A stretch of DNA of 64,000 nucleotides from Choanephora cucurbitarum (GCA_025331435.1 JAIWNI010000107.1:1-64000), one strand, 5' to 3'; positions 45,683 to 58,496 are shown, numbered from the stretch's first letter. Numbers and translations: made by a program. Notes: generated from the sequence alone by a model not told the origin.

Positions 45683-46829
45683 AGTGATGCCTAATTGTTA
45701 AAAAGTTTTTTTTTCTTTTGTGTTACTCGCTTCCTACCTTTATTTTTTTTTCTGTTTTGACACTCAGTAATGCATGAACTGAAGCAGCATCTCAAACTGT
45801 CTACAATATTACACAAATTATAATAGTTGAAAAGAATCAATTTGGTTCATTGTATGTTATTACCAATGTAAAGACTTCTTAGTTTGAATGTTTCATCTGG
45901 CTATAACTTTGTAATGTTATAGATCTTAATACTAAAACAGGTGCATTGTTTGTTCTCCCAGCATGATAAGCATCGTACCTTGTTTGTTCGTGTTTCTTGA
46001 ATACCTATCATAACTAAACCAAACACATTTGTCTTTTAAGCATGAATTATTTTTCTCCTCCTTGTGCAAATGGATTATATCCGGGAATGCTGTATGCAAA
46101 ATGAATGAAATTATAAAGCAAAGGCGCTTCTTCCTTGAGTCAGGTTTTCTTTTCTTTTTTTTTACCTTTTTTTTTGTTATATATTGAGCTTGGGTTAGCA
46201 TGTATGTTTCTTTTCTTGTAAGAACGTCAACAAAACTGAATCAATTTGCCTCAGATTTGACACTCGATTGCTACTAAACAGCCAATCAGTTTTTCCGGTT
46301 TTGAAACCTCCGACAAGTCTTTTTATTTAAAGCTTTCTAAACAAGGCTTGTAGTACAAATCTGGTCTACGAAGTTGTTTTCAGCATCAGCAGGCTTGGGA
46401 ATAAAGATACGTTTTCTTTGGCCTACATTTTCACAGAATAAAATTAGTCTTCAAAGTCTATTTGATGCCTTCAATTAACAATAAGCAACCAGATCATAGA
46501 ATTAAGCACGAAGCGATGACACCTACGATTTCCATGCAAGAAGACATGCTTATGAACATAGAGTGTCGATTACTGTCGATTGCCTTTTTGAAATTAGTTG
46601 CGGTACTTCCTAAATGAAATTAACTAGTGTGTATGGAGTCAGAGAACATGCTTCATTTTTATCTCAAAAAATATATTTATATTTGTTCGCACAAACATAA
46701 ACTTTTTTTCTCTTTCCTCCTCTCTCTCTCTCCTCCACTCCCCCCTTCTCTTCCTCCTTCCTCTCTCCCTTCTCTCCTTTTCTTTTTCTCTATTCTTTTT
46801 TCCGTTTATTATCTACACAGATATTGTTA
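45683..46829. other. Intergenic with short upstream reading frame and pyrimidine-rich leader
   Basis: No conventional gene. A 50-codon ORF starting ATGCCTTCAATT at about 46466 and ending TGA at about 46617 lies upstream of the cyclin gene and could be an upstream ORF of its transcript. A strongly pyrimidine-rich tract (about 46698-46800, CTCTCTCTCC / CCCCCTTCTC) ends 30 bases before the cyclin ATG, typical of leaders of fungal genes. Confidence 0.5.
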
Positions 46830-47712
46830 ATGAATGATACAGAAAACCTGCACTTTGACTTGGCTACGTTTCCAGTCAAAGAGACCATAAAGTTATTAAC
46901 AGCTCTACTAGAGAAGATCACCCGTACTAACGATCAGCTTCAACTCGAGTCAGGCTTACATAAACCTTCCACATATACCTGCTTCCATGCTCGTTCTATA
47001 CCTACTATATCCATTCACGCCTACTTTACTCGTATTCTAAAGTACTGTCCTTGCGCCAATGAGTGCCTCATCGCACTTTTAGTTTACTTTGACCGCATGA
47101 CTCAGCCTAGTCCTCATCTCACACCCCTTCATATTGACTCCTACAATATCCACAGACTGATTATTACAGGATTAATGATTTCAAGCAAGCTTTACTCAGA
47201 CGTATTCTTCACAAATACCCGCTACGCAAAGGTATGAAACAAACTATTCATTTATTGAGTTGGCTGAAAATGACCTCTACAAATCATAGGTGGGAGGCCT
47301 GCCAGTTGGCGAATTGAATGCATTGGAATTGGAGTTTTTGCGCTTGAACAGCTACAACTTATTTGTTGATATTGACAAGTTACAGAGATATGGTGACAAC
47401 GTATTGGAGCTCTGGAGTCACTCGCAAGATATTTCGGCATTAGCTATTAGAGAAACTGGTAACAATCACCATAGCGACAACGTTGCTCATGAAGAAATTG
47501 CTAGACCCTTCAGTAGACTCACTATGCGTACAAATGACAAATGCAAAATGCTACCTAGTGGACCTGAGAGCCCTACTTCACCGACCTCTCCATTAGCCGA
47601 AAGCGCCTTTGATAGGCACTGGCGTTATAGTAGACAAAGCTTTTCATTGAGACGCAATTCGACTGGAAATGGAGCAACAACTGACATCCATAACACAAGG
47701 AACCATATGTAG
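46830..47712 (+). CDS. PHO80-type cyclin
   Basis: Two exons: 46830-47231 and 47290-47712; 825 bp, 274 aa. The cyclin box is of the Pho80/PCL type: SIPTISIHAYFTRILKYCPC, LIALLVYFDRM, INRL-like helix (NIHRLIITGLMISSKLYSD), then TNTRYAKVGGLPVGELNALELEFL and LNSYNLFVD. Such cyclins partner a Pho85-like kinase and control phosphate response, polarity or cell cycle. The C-terminal third is Ser/Pro-rich (SPTSPTSPLAES) with possible SP phosphorylation sites. The specific partner is not knowable here. Confidence 0.9.
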
Positions 47713-48224
47713 TTTCTATTGTTTTATTTTGATAACATACACATATATATATATTTACTTTTGTTTATACTTATACTCATCTATTTACATATTTACAAAC
47801 ATATTGCTTATCTTATTCAATAATAATCATGGAGAGGTTTTTTTTGTCTGTCTTTTTCCAGTAGAAAAAAAAAGAGAGAAAAAAGAAAAAAAATGAAGCT
47901 CTGATGTTTGCAAACAATCCAAGTGTTGTGTTAATGTTTATTTTCCATTTTGGGTACACTAAAACCCTATTTGATATGCACACAAGAAGTGGGATTTTTT
48001 TTAGAATTACAATGTATGTCAAATTATTTTCAGGAGAAGAATGCAGTTCTTTTTGACACTCTTGCGATGGCAGATAACCCAGGAAGACATGTAGTATCAA
48101 ATATTCCGAGAATTTGAGTTTCTGGCAATTCCTATACATCAAGAGGATGTATCACTGTTCTCTCTTCGTTTATCTTTTCATTTTTGTTTTCTAAAGAAAG
48201 CATACCATCAAGTGCTGGACTACG
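47713..48224. other. Intergenic
   Basis: About 510 bp between the cyclin stop and the lipase B start, both on plus. It begins with a TA-rich 3' flank (TATATATATATTT) and an A-rich run at 47865-47894. No gene seen. Confidence 0.5.
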
Positions 48225-49772
48225 ATGAAAGTGAAGCATGCCTACCTTGCTCTTCTCATAGTGTGCCCTCAAATTGTGTTTAGTGTACGCTCAACAAAGC
48301 CAGGCCCCAATGCACTTTGGCCTGTTCTGTACTTTAATGATGCAATAAGAGAGCCTCCTTCGTCTTTCACTAGCGCGTTAGAAAGCCTTTCTTATGTCGC
48401 TCGAGTCTTGGATGAAAATGTTATCTTACCTGGTGCACAAAGTACCAGTACATTCAATGGCCGTTCAAATGAATACAAGGATGCTGTATTCTATTCAGAA
48501 CTGACAAGAGCAGTTGCTTGCAGACCTCTTTCAGATTATTGGGATTGCGATCTGTGCATAAAGCTTTTGCCGGATGCTGTTGTAGTCCGTTCGTTTTCTA
48601 CTTTTCCTTTGGATGTAACTGGCATTATTTTGCTGTCATTGAAGTAATTTTTATATCGTGCCACAATACAAAGAAGAGCTGACAAATACGCTAAATAGAG
48701 AGAAAAGGCTCTATGTCATATTAAGAGGAGAGACTACTCCTCAAAACAAGATTCTGGCAAGTATAATTCAATAGCTTTTCTTGAATGCGAGACTAACTCA
48801 TAGATTCAGCTCGCTCAAGAAGCACTTGCCCCACATCCATTGATTTCTGGAGCACATGTACAAACTGGTTAGTTCTAACATATGGTTAATATAATTGATA
48901 GCAACTCAGATCGTATGTCACCAAAAAGGGCTTCTTGCCTCAATGATTGATATTAGAGATGTAGTTCTAAATGCTGTTAAAGATCAGTTGAGTTTATATC
49001 CAGAACTCAAGATTCAAGTTGTAGGGCAAGTATCATCATTATGACACATGTTAGAAACAACTCATTGAATTCGACTTTCTTAATTAGCCATTCATTCGGT
49101 GCTGGTGTAGGTTCATTGATAACTGTCGATCTATTCCAAAATGTATCACAAATAAACAATACCAACATAGAAGCTTTTCTCCTTGGTAAAAAAAAACAGA
49201 GACAACCTGTTTATACCAGGTTTTAACGAGCATTTGGTTACAGGTAAACCACGCATAGGCGATTTTAATTATGCTGAATTTGTTGCAAAAAACAAAATAC
49301 ATATCAAACGATATGTTCATCAATCGGATGGTAAATACGAGAGAGATGAGCAAAAGAGGTTTTTTCTAAAGAACGAATTGCCTTTGTAGATGTTCCCCAC
49401 CGTCCAGAGGTACAAGATGGATATGTTGTAAGTAGAAATATCTTTTTTATATCAATTTACTGGAAAGGATTGATTTTGTAGCATGAGGGTGATGAGTATT
49501 GGTTAAAGTCAAATGAACCAGATAATATACAGCTATGTAAGTACTAATCCATAGACCTACACAAAAATCGACTCTAACCTTTTTCTTTAATTGAAGTGTT
49601 TTGTCAGGGACCATATGAAACAAAAGATTGCTCGAGCTCGATAAAGACCATGACATCGCTTGAACACTTCAGGTACGATTCCAAGCTTTAGTTGTAAGCG
49701 GAACTAATGCTAACTGTCTTTGTTTTTCGTAGTTATTTCGGTGTAGAACAAGAGTGTAAAGACTTTGCATAA
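48225..49772 (+). CDS. Secreted class 3 lipase (lipase B)
   Basis: Paralogue of lipase A. Ten exons: 48225-48643, 48699-48756, 48804-48857, 48910-49025, 49088-49185, 49244-49330, 49390-49427, 49482-49536, 49597-49672 and 49733-49772; 1041 bp, 346 aa. A signal peptide (MKVKHAYLALLIVCPQIVFS) leads to EKRLYVILRG, HQKGLLAS, VVGHSFGAG (Ser218), KPRIGD, the Asp site QSDDVPH (277-278), the His in HEGDEYW (His291), and CQGPYETKDC with a final SYFGVEQECKDF. Two introns (48757-48803 and 49026-49087) start with GC (GCAAGT) rather than GT. The nucleophile elbow is split by the second of these. The catalytic triad looks intact. Confidence 0.88.
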
Positions 49773-49932
49773 AATGCAACATTCAGGAAGAAATAGAAAA
49801 ATAGAAGCTAGATCAAATGTTATGTGCAGATGCAAATGCTTTCAAGTTTATTAAATGAAGTTAAAAAGAGTTTATGCAGCAAGAAGAAGAAATAAAAGAA
49901 AATTGCGAGATATATTACATAGTTTAAATAAA

Positions 49933-52240
49933 TTAAAAGGTCAAGTCCCAGTTGATCTTGGGACCCAACTTGGGCAGAACTTCAGCAACAGTGTGCATAT
50001 CCTTGTCACCTCTACCAGAAAGACAGACAACAATATCCTGATCCTTAGGAAGTTGGGAAGCCAATTGATGGGCAGCAAAAATGGCATGGGATGATTCTAG
50101 AGCAGGAATAATACCTTCCAATTGAGTCAACTTTCTGAAACCAATCAAACATTGTGTATCATCAGCAACACAGTATTGAGCTCTGCCAGAGTCCTTCAAA
50201 TAAGCATGCTCAGGACCTACACCAGGATAATCAAGACCTGCACTAACTGAATGGGTTTCGATAATCTGACCCTTCAAGTCTTGCAAAAGATAAGTACGAG
50301 TGCCATGAAGAACACCAGGTGTACCCTTGGTAAGAGTGGCAGAATGCTTTTCAGTATCAACACCATCGCCACCTGCTTCAACGCCTACAATTCGAACAGT
50401 CTTGTCTTCGATAAAAGGATGAAACATACCAATAGAATTGGAGCCACCACCAACACAAGCAACGACAGCATCAGGCAATTTACCAGCCTTTTCAAGCATT
50501 TGACGTTTAGTTTCCTTTCCGATCACAGATTGGAATTCTCTAACAATCATAGGGAATGGGTGAGGACCAATAGCAGAACCGACGAGATAGTGCGTTGTGG
50601 TGACATTAGCAACCCAATCACGCATAGCTTCGTTGATAGCATCCTTCAATGTTCTAGCACCATTTGTAACAGGAACAACAGTAGCACCCAACATTCTCAT
50701 ACGGAAGACATTCAAAGCTTGACGACGACAATCTTCCTCACCCATATACACGACACATTCCATTCCAAATTTGGCACACACAGTAGCTGTGGCTACACCA
50801 TGTTGACCAGCACCAGTTTCAGCAATAATACGCTTCTTACCTAAGCGCTTAGCGAGTAAAATCTGACCAACAGCGTTGTTAATCTTGTGAGAACCTGTAT
50901 GATTCAAATCTTCGCGTTTCAACCAAATCTTGGCTCCACCGGCATCTTCAGTTAAACGACTGGCAAGTTGTAGCTGAGAGGGACGAGAAATATAGTCATA
51001 GTATGATTCAAATTCTTCCTTAAATGCAGGGTCTTTCATCGCGTCGCTGAAACATGCTTCAAGTTGCGTAAGGCAATCAACAAGTGCTTCAGGAACATAA
51101 GCTCCGCCGAATTCACCAAAACGAGGCTCTAACTGATAGAATTTCTTGATGTCATTACCTGTAAAAGGACCACGACCAGCAGCGTCATTGACTTCTAGAT
51201 CAGCAAGTTCAGCATCAGCAGCAGCCGGGATTTCAACTTCCTTACGACCGGTGATTTCAGAGGCATATTGTTGAACAATTTGAGGAACGTTCTTGTTTTC
51301 TTCTAAGGCGTCCCTGATAAGTGTGATAATACGAGAACCGATGACAACACCTTCAGAATGGGAGCCTACTTCAACAAAATGTTCGCGAGTAGAAACACCA
51401 AAACCTACAGCCAAAGGTGCTTGGGTATATTTCTTGATACGTTCGATAATGGTTGGCAATTCAGAGCTTACTGAATCCTTAGCACCAGTAACACCCATAC
51501 GAGAAACGACATAAATAAAAGAGTCTGCAATCTTTGAGAGTAATTGAATACGAGCTTCAGTAGTGGAAGGTGCAATCAAAGGGATATATGACAGGCCGTA
51601 TTTGTAACAAATGGATCGGAATTCATGTGATTCTTCAGGAGGTAAATCGACTAAAATATAACCGTTGACGCCAGCATCTTTACAGTCTTTCACCATCTTT
51701 TCTTCTCCGTATGCGAGGATAGGATTGTAATAACCCATGAATACTACAGGTACTTTGAGGCCGCGAGAACGTGCATCGCGCACCATTTGAAGACACATAG
51801 GAATGTCCACGCCATGTTTCAGGGCAGCCTACAAGTAACACATTTGAGTATCATGTACTTGTCTTTATCCCTCCTTTTTTTATCTTTCACGTCAAAAGAA
51901 AAAACAGTACTTACAGTAGATGCGTATTGAATAGTAGGGCCGTCAGCAAGAGGATCAGTGAATGGGATACCTAGTTAATGAGCTTTTTAATATGCTGCTA
52001 CTTTAGCCTGGCTCTTGGTTTAGTTACCTAATTCAATCACGTCGGCACCACCCTTCTCCAAAGCTATCAAGTTGTCAACAGTGATATCTGGGCTGGGGTA
52101 ACCAGCAGTAAGAAAAGTGACGAATGCAGGACGATCTATTTTCAAGCCATGTAAGTGTGTTGAATAAACATCAAACATCTGCTTCTCTATTTACTTTGTT
52201 CTTGGGCATTCTTAAAAGCGTTACGAAGACCGGTAGCCAT
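49933..52240 (-). CDS. TRP5: Tryptophan synthase, bifunctional alpha-beta
   Basis: Catalyses the last two steps of tryptophan synthesis: indole-3-glycerol phosphate to indole, then indole plus serine to tryptophan. Four exons: 52240-52195, 52135-52028, 51970-51915 and 51828-49933; 2106 bp, 701 aa. The alpha domain comes first (residues 1 to about 260) with catalytic Glu50 (ELGIPFTDP) and Asp61 (ADGP). A linker of about 40 residues ([20 protein letters not shown]) joins the PLP-dependent beta domain (about 295-701), with Lys385 in [18 protein letters not shown], and the phosphate-binding glycines GGGSNSIG. Fungal gene order alpha-beta in one chain is as expected. No frame errors. Confidence 0.97.
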
Positions 52241-53291
52241 TTTGAAGAGAAAATGTGTTAAATAAAAAGAAAAGAAAAAAAAGTGATTATCTATCAAAAC
52301 TAAGTTAAGCAATACCCTATTTAAATGGCAATGTTAGATTGCTTGTCACTCTTGAAGGGTAACCAATCATCGCTTCCAAACAATGACTCAAAACGAATTC
52401 GCTACTTAAATCCTATTGACCGATTTTTAAGTTATACTATTTGTGTATCGAGACCGATTGTGTCCGACTCAGGTTGCCTGCTTTTTTACCAATCCAATTG
52501 TATGCATATGTAAAAAAAGAAAAACTTTTAGTAGATAAGTTTTGTGTTAAACGCTTCAATTCTCTGTCATATAAACAATTTAGCTTTAGTTAGTACCAAA
52601 GCGAACGAACCTTTGTCAAGCTGAGTGATTGGTTTTTTTTTTAAAAAAAAATTGCTGTATATCAGATAATGAGAAGAAAATAAACACATGCAACTTAAAG
52701 ACAATTATAGTAAGTTGATCAACATATTTTTGACATTTATATCTGTTGATTGATATAATTGTGGCTGTCTTTGATAAAGCTTTGCTTAATTGCTGAACCA
52801 CTAAATTGTAAGCATTATGTGATGAATGTTTTATACAGAGTGTATTTTTGAGACAAGCACTTCACGTCTTGCTATTGAACAAATCATACATCGGTATCGT
52901 ACATGAAAGTTTAACAGAGCGATCAAGGATGTTAAGCCCTTACTGCAAGCTTAAATCCTTAGCAGCTTAGCGGAGTTGACCTGATTTGTACTATTTCCTT
53001 AAAGCCGATAGGCTACCTTTACCTTATTGGATTTTGCTTTCACTTTTGCGGGTTTTATGAAAAAAGCCGACATTCATGCGCATTGTGCTTCTGCCCTTTT
53101 GTGCAACATGGAGGAGTATAATAGGTTTATTTCAACATTTTAGGGAAGTTTTGATCTTGGTGTTCAGAATAAACAGAATGTGCTCTTTTGAGCAATTCGG
53201 GCATTCTTTGACTTACTAAGAGGCCTTGAACCTTTTATATATTTACTTTCCTTTGCCAGCAGTAGGTTCAAGACAACTTGACTGTTGTATC
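52241..53291. other. Intergenic
   Basis: About 1 kb of AT-rich sequence with the tryptophan synthase promoter at the left end. No supported genes; frames at 52325-52513 and 52616-52801 have no features. Confidence 0.5.
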
Positions 53292-53571
53292 AATTATAAA
53301 AGATATTATATCTTGTAGAACGCTGTCAAAATCCGGTAATTCTAGAGACAGCGTTTGCTGATCAAAACTTTGGTCCAAAAAAAGTTGCTGCTGAGTACAG
53401 TTTGGTTAAATCAAATCAGGGTCGCTTTTACAAAAGAGGCGAGGAACTTGGGGCTATCCTCTTACCTCATGGCTTGTTCTTAGAGCACACATCCATTCTT
53501 CAGACGTCTTTGCGATTTGTAAATATCACAACCTCATGGGTATACAATCCCTTCAGATTCGGATCTTTCTA
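53292..53571 (+). pseudogene. ATG-less coding-like fragment
   Basis: A 90-codon plus-strand frame without stops and without a starting ATG reads as protein-like sequence (ERCQNPVILETAFADQ, NFGPKKVAAEYSLVK, GAILLPHGLFLEHTS, ITTSWVYNPF) and ends TAG or TAA near 53571. Its pattern loosely recalls the endonuclease part of LINE-type retroelements, but I cannot show that. Likely a decayed fragment. Confidence 0.3.
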
Positions 53572-54429
53572 ATTCTCCTCTTTTCTCGAGCTGTGGTGCT
53601 GACGAACGAACCACCAAAAAGTATAAAGAATTATGGCTTCATCAAAATATTCATGCCTGAGGTTTGAGATACAAAAAAAAAGAACATTTGTCTCCTTTTC
53701 TTCTACTTTTTTTCTTTACTTTTTACACATTCTCAAACTTACACATAGCGCCGTTGTGTCAGTTGAGGTCTGGTTTCACTCTCACTGTAATGGTCAGAAA
53801 GCATTCACAAATTCTAAATACAAAACTTACAATGATAGCAGAGTAATCTTAATCAATCTTTATAGTGTACATAAACTCACGCATTGCTTATTTAAGCTAT
53901 TGAATGAAACTACTGTAATTTAAAAGAATATACAAGTGCTACCAGCATTGCAAAATTAAACCTGGGTTAACCAAGTTGCCTTCTGGTTGCAAAAAGAAAC
54001 AATAAAGCATTTTGGATGTCATGTTCTAAAGCAGGAAGAGTTTTAGTTCAAAGGCACATTGATTCCTATGTGTAGGCCAACCGTAGGTCAACAACACACC
54101 TGCAATTTGAAGGCGAAGCTAGTTTTGCCTTTCAGCCATGCTGTATTGTCGATTGCTCGCAAGCTCTCCATGGAAAAAGAGCTTTCCAATTTTAAGGCAG
54201 AAGAATGAGCAACTTGGCTGCTGGTCTTATCGCCTTATTTGCTTGCTCAGCGTTTGGCTACATAGGTGTATGATCATAAGATACTTTTTGTTAAAGCTTC
54301 TTGCAATAGGTATAAAATAACTTAAAAAAGATATTCAATAGTAAGGACGCCACAATCAATATCAAAGGGAAGGCCGATGTTTTGATAGGAAGTACCAAAG
54401 TGTTTGCCTCTCTCTCTCTTTGATTCGTT

Positions 54430-57400
54430 GGCTTGATTCTAATAAAAAAAATATCTGTCATTATGATAGGGAAAGGAGCATTAAAGAAAGTAGCCCACAA
54501 AGCATTTAAGATGTCAACCTTAAGACAAATTGTAGTACTTTGTATAGTGACACGTTCAACGATAATCATTCAAAGCGACCTGACAAGAGATGCAAAATTA
54601 ATCATATCAACGAAGATTCTAGTAATTGGAGCATTGATATCAAGAATATGTTTGGGAAGCCGTACATCAAGATTTGGCGGCCTCAATCACCCACGATTTC
54701 TGTTTAGAAAAAAATTGCATCATAAAATAAGGATACTCTATCAAATGCCATCCTTCTATATCAGACAAGCAATTGGTTTGCAGTAAAGATGGCGATTACA
54801 TTATACCAATGTCATTCCAATCATGTAGTTAATACGCTACAAGTGTGCTAACTGTAATGAAAAAAAAAAACTAAATAAAAGCTATTGAGAAGGCCTCTAG
54901 AAGTCTAGAAGCTGCCGATGAAATCTCTGATACGAGCCAAACTTTTGTAAACGATATCGTTCTTGTTTGCCTTTACGTCTGTAGGAGACCGAACTTATAT
55001 GGAAGACTTTATATAAATGTATGAAGCAGACATCAACCATAGTATTTCTTAAGACTCATTATGGAATTCGTGACAGAGAATATATATCAGACATTTCTTC
55101 AACGTTCTTTCTTATTGAATATACTTTAAAGTGCTCAATAGAAGAGCATAAGGCAGATACTTCTATATTGTTTAAGCAAGATTATTCGGAAGCTTCTCAA
55201 TCACCTACTGAAGCTGCAATTGGCTCAAACTTCAACAAGTAAGTACAATGAGTATGCCACTAAGAAGGAAAAAGAAAATTACATGATCAATTAACAATCT
55301 CTCAGTGGCAACAAAAAAAACATTATATTCTCAACGAAGAATTAAGCATAAACGGAAGGAGAAAATAAAGAAAACGAGTAATTCAGCAAAGTACTCCAAT
55401 TATCAAAAGCAGAGTGAAAAAAGTGAACAAAGAGCTGCTTTTTCAGAGCAAAAGACTAGCTCATTTTTATCGATGAAAAAACTAACAACAATACCATGTA
55501 GCTCTCTGTCATTTCTTTAGTAGACAACTTGAACAGAGATGTCGGTAAAAAAGGGGATGTTGATCTGATGATTATAGAGCTTTCGTGTTTTTCTCTCAAA
55601 AAGTAAACCTAATACCTCTTTTGTCTAACTTTCTACAGATAATGAAGATGAAGACAATGATGAAAAGACAGACTTGCTTAAAATCTCTCGTTCATATTTG
55701 AAGGCCTTGTAACCAGCATGCAAAAACCTTCTCTTAACATCAAATGAAGCTATTTCTAAAGAGGAAATAAGAAGCGAAGTCAGAGATTGTACTGAGCAGG
55801 AAATCTTGGCTATGAAGTTCATCGTTGAAAAGCTTCAACCCTACTTGACGAGCAAAACTGCTTCAAGACGGTTTATTAGCTACCTCTTTGCTTATTAACG
55901 AATGATGTACAATAATCGGTTTATTTAGAAGTATTTACATTTTCTAGGAAATGTATTCTTAAATTGAGGATACCCTTGGATCAAGCGACTACTGTACTGA
56001 GATGTATTGACTACTCAGGGCTTACTTGCTTGCCTCTTCTCGAGCCTGAGTTCCTCAAAGTTTTATATACTTGAAGTCAATGCCTCATCTGCATACCAAA
56101 TGCTTTGTGCGGCACCTGATTCTCTAAACATTGCAGAATGTGGATTACGCACGATTCAATAAAGATGCTACTTTCTGCTCTATTTTTGACAAGGCCATAA
56201 TCAAAGGAGTCTGTAAGGCTTACATGCTCGCATTTGCTCTCAACATCAAAGCCATACCAGGTATGCAGACTTGCAAAGTGCTTGGTTTAAAAAAAAAAAG
56301 AGGAGCAGTCAACAAGAAACAACAATTTCGTTGCAAGATTACTGAGACGGCTTGTTGTCGTATATGAAAGCAAGAAGGACTCTTCAATTCTGAAAAAAAA
56401 AATGAATGCATTACCTCTCGAAGCTAATAAATCAAACAAAGACTTGCGTATCTTGTACCAACATGATCTGGCAATAAAGTCTGCTGTAGAGATAAAGAGA
56501 ATCAAGCTGGAATTGAAAAACGGTTCTATTGATTATGAAACTCAAAGCCATTAAAGAAAAAGGCGCTTTGCATAAGCTTCGATTCTCTTCTGAAGTGTAT
56601 ATGAGGTTACTTTTACTCCTTGGCTAACTTTGCTTTACATAAGCCAACCATTACATAAAGCTAACTAAATGGAAAATACAAAGTAAAACACGCTTTAAAA
56701 CATCTGTTGTTGTAACAACTTTTTTTTTTACACATTGTAATCATTTATTGTTTTAAAATTGAGCCAGCATAGTGATCAACACTACGTGATGTGTGTCAGT
56801 GATAGTCATGGATTGGTAATATTATTCGCATGAAAAACTTCTGATGACTTATGTCAGTATTAAATATTGATAAGCACTTGTGTAATAACCAAGTGTTATA
56901 CGTGACCATTTGTGAGACAAAGGAAAAGAGTCGCTAGCTATACGCCTTAAAGGGGTATATTTTTCTGCAACTAGCTTCAATGAAAGCTACTTGAGTCTCC
57001 GGTCCATATTTTCTATTTATTCCACCAAGTGATTATTAATCTATTCCTGTTATCAGAATTGCTGCTCAAATTACATAGCCCTCATTGTCGTTGGCAATAT
57101 TGCTTTACGAAAAAGAAAAGAGATTGATATGAGTGTTTTTACTTCGTTTAATTTAAGAAATTCTCGGATGCTTCCGCTAAGATTCATTGTTAATCAAGCA
57201 TAAGCTATGTATTTTTTTTATTGCCTAATTCGTTCTTTGAGTAAAACGATTCCCCTTTTTTACTTTTTTTTTTTGCTCGTTTGGCTTTCGTTTTCATAAG
57301 TAAAAATAAACTTGTTATTTTCATCAAGAAATGTCGCTGCTTATCATCAGAATAGACAGACTAGACTTCACTACATTTGCTTTTTTTTTTATATTAGCTA

Positions 57401-57830
57401 TCAAGCCCAAAATTTCCTGTCATTCAAGCAAGCAAAACGCGACTTTTGAAAGAGAGATTTCATTGATGCAAGAATGGAGGCTTTCTGCGTTCTTTCTCAA
57501 TTGAAAAGAGGAGAAAAAAGAAAGCTCCAGTTACCAAGAAAAAGTTGACAAACTTTGAAACCCATTGCTGTATTAAGAGGAATCTTATTTTACAGTTCGC
57601 AGGGCTTTTTTTTTTTGGCGTTTCAAATTTAGAAATAGAACGTGTCATCGATGAATCTGAGTTGCACATAACCCCAATCATTTGTAAGCCTAACTTTAGG
57701 GTTCTTCCATCCTATCGCGACTTGCTTTGTCAGATGAAGGTCAGCCATGCTCTTGCTTTATTGGCTGTAGATCTTGAGCGTTTAAAACTCCTGTATCACG
57801 TCAGTGTATTGTTATGATTAATGCATGACA
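54430..57830 (+). pseudogene. Scattered coding remnants of one or more decayed genes
   Basis: Several plus-strand pieces are more protein-like than their surroundings but are broken by stops and frame shifts. Examples: about 54510-54705 (DVNLKTNCSTLYSD ... DIKNMFGKPYIKIW), 54881-55000 (KAIEKASRSLEAADEISD), 55100-55240, 55320-55520 (Lys/Ser/Gln-rich), 55640-55898 (DNEDEDNDEKTDLLKISRSY with an internal TAA, then MKFIVEKLQPYL), 56130-56367 (DYARFNKDATFCSIFDKAII) and 57545-57817 (NLEIERVIDESELHITPI ... RVLPSYRDLLCQMK). I do not recognise the family; a multi-exon transposon-borne gene is a reasonable guess. It is not known whether all parts belong together. Confidence 0.35.
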
Positions 57831-58496
57831 AATTCTATCCCGCGGACAAAGGAGGAGAAAAAAAAGAGAGAGAGAGAGAGAGAGTACGAAGTGATACGTA
57901 TGAATAAAGCAATGAGCTTGTTCTATCGCTTTATCAAAGCTTACTATATTTATATTAAATAACAAGTCAATCTTACGTAAATGAAGTATAATCATTCAAT
58001 TGTTTGGGTTATCCTTTTTTTTTTCACCCCAATTTAAAGCCAATGTCGGACCTGACATACTTTCTATGTAAACTATTTTCTTTTTTTTTTTTCTCAAGAA
58101 AAGCCGCAAAATTCAAAAGATAAAGGAGAGTGGGGGGAAAAAGGGAAAATCACGTATTGTTTAGTGAAAGGAAAATATAGTTTAGGAAGATTATGGCTCA
58201 ACAAGAAAAAAAAAAAGAAGAATAGCACTACATTACACAAAAAAAAGACAGCCAAAAAGACCTTATTAAGATAAGGATAATAATTAAAAATAAAATTAGA
58301 TCCTTTTGATAAATACATGAGCGGACACTCATATTGATGCTATTAAAGCAGTCCTAAAGCAGGCTTCCGATATCGCTTACATCATCCAAGACCTCACTAT
58401 TTAATCTAACGTTCTGAATACTGCTTGTTTCTCTTTTCTTTTTTTCTTTTTTTCTTTTTTCTGTACGATTTATCTTTATTGAATCTATATATAAAA
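57831..58496. promoter_or_regulatory. Upstream region of 6-phosphogluconate dehydrogenase gene
   Basis: Contains an AG dinucleotide run (about 57866-57885) and, just before the ATG, a C/T-rich leader (CTTTTTTTCTTTTTTTC, about 58427-58470) then TTATCTTTATTGAATC. Pyrimidine-rich leaders are common for highly expressed fungal genes. No specific element assigned. Confidence 0.4.

Noticed and set aside
50251..50844. 197-codon plus-strand frame inside tryptophan synthase
   Set aside because: Antisense shadow of the conserved beta domain.
54433..54786. 117-codon plus-strand frame with hydrophobic stretches
   Set aside because: Another frame over the same bases is more protein-like; neither is intact, so it is treated as part of the decayed region.
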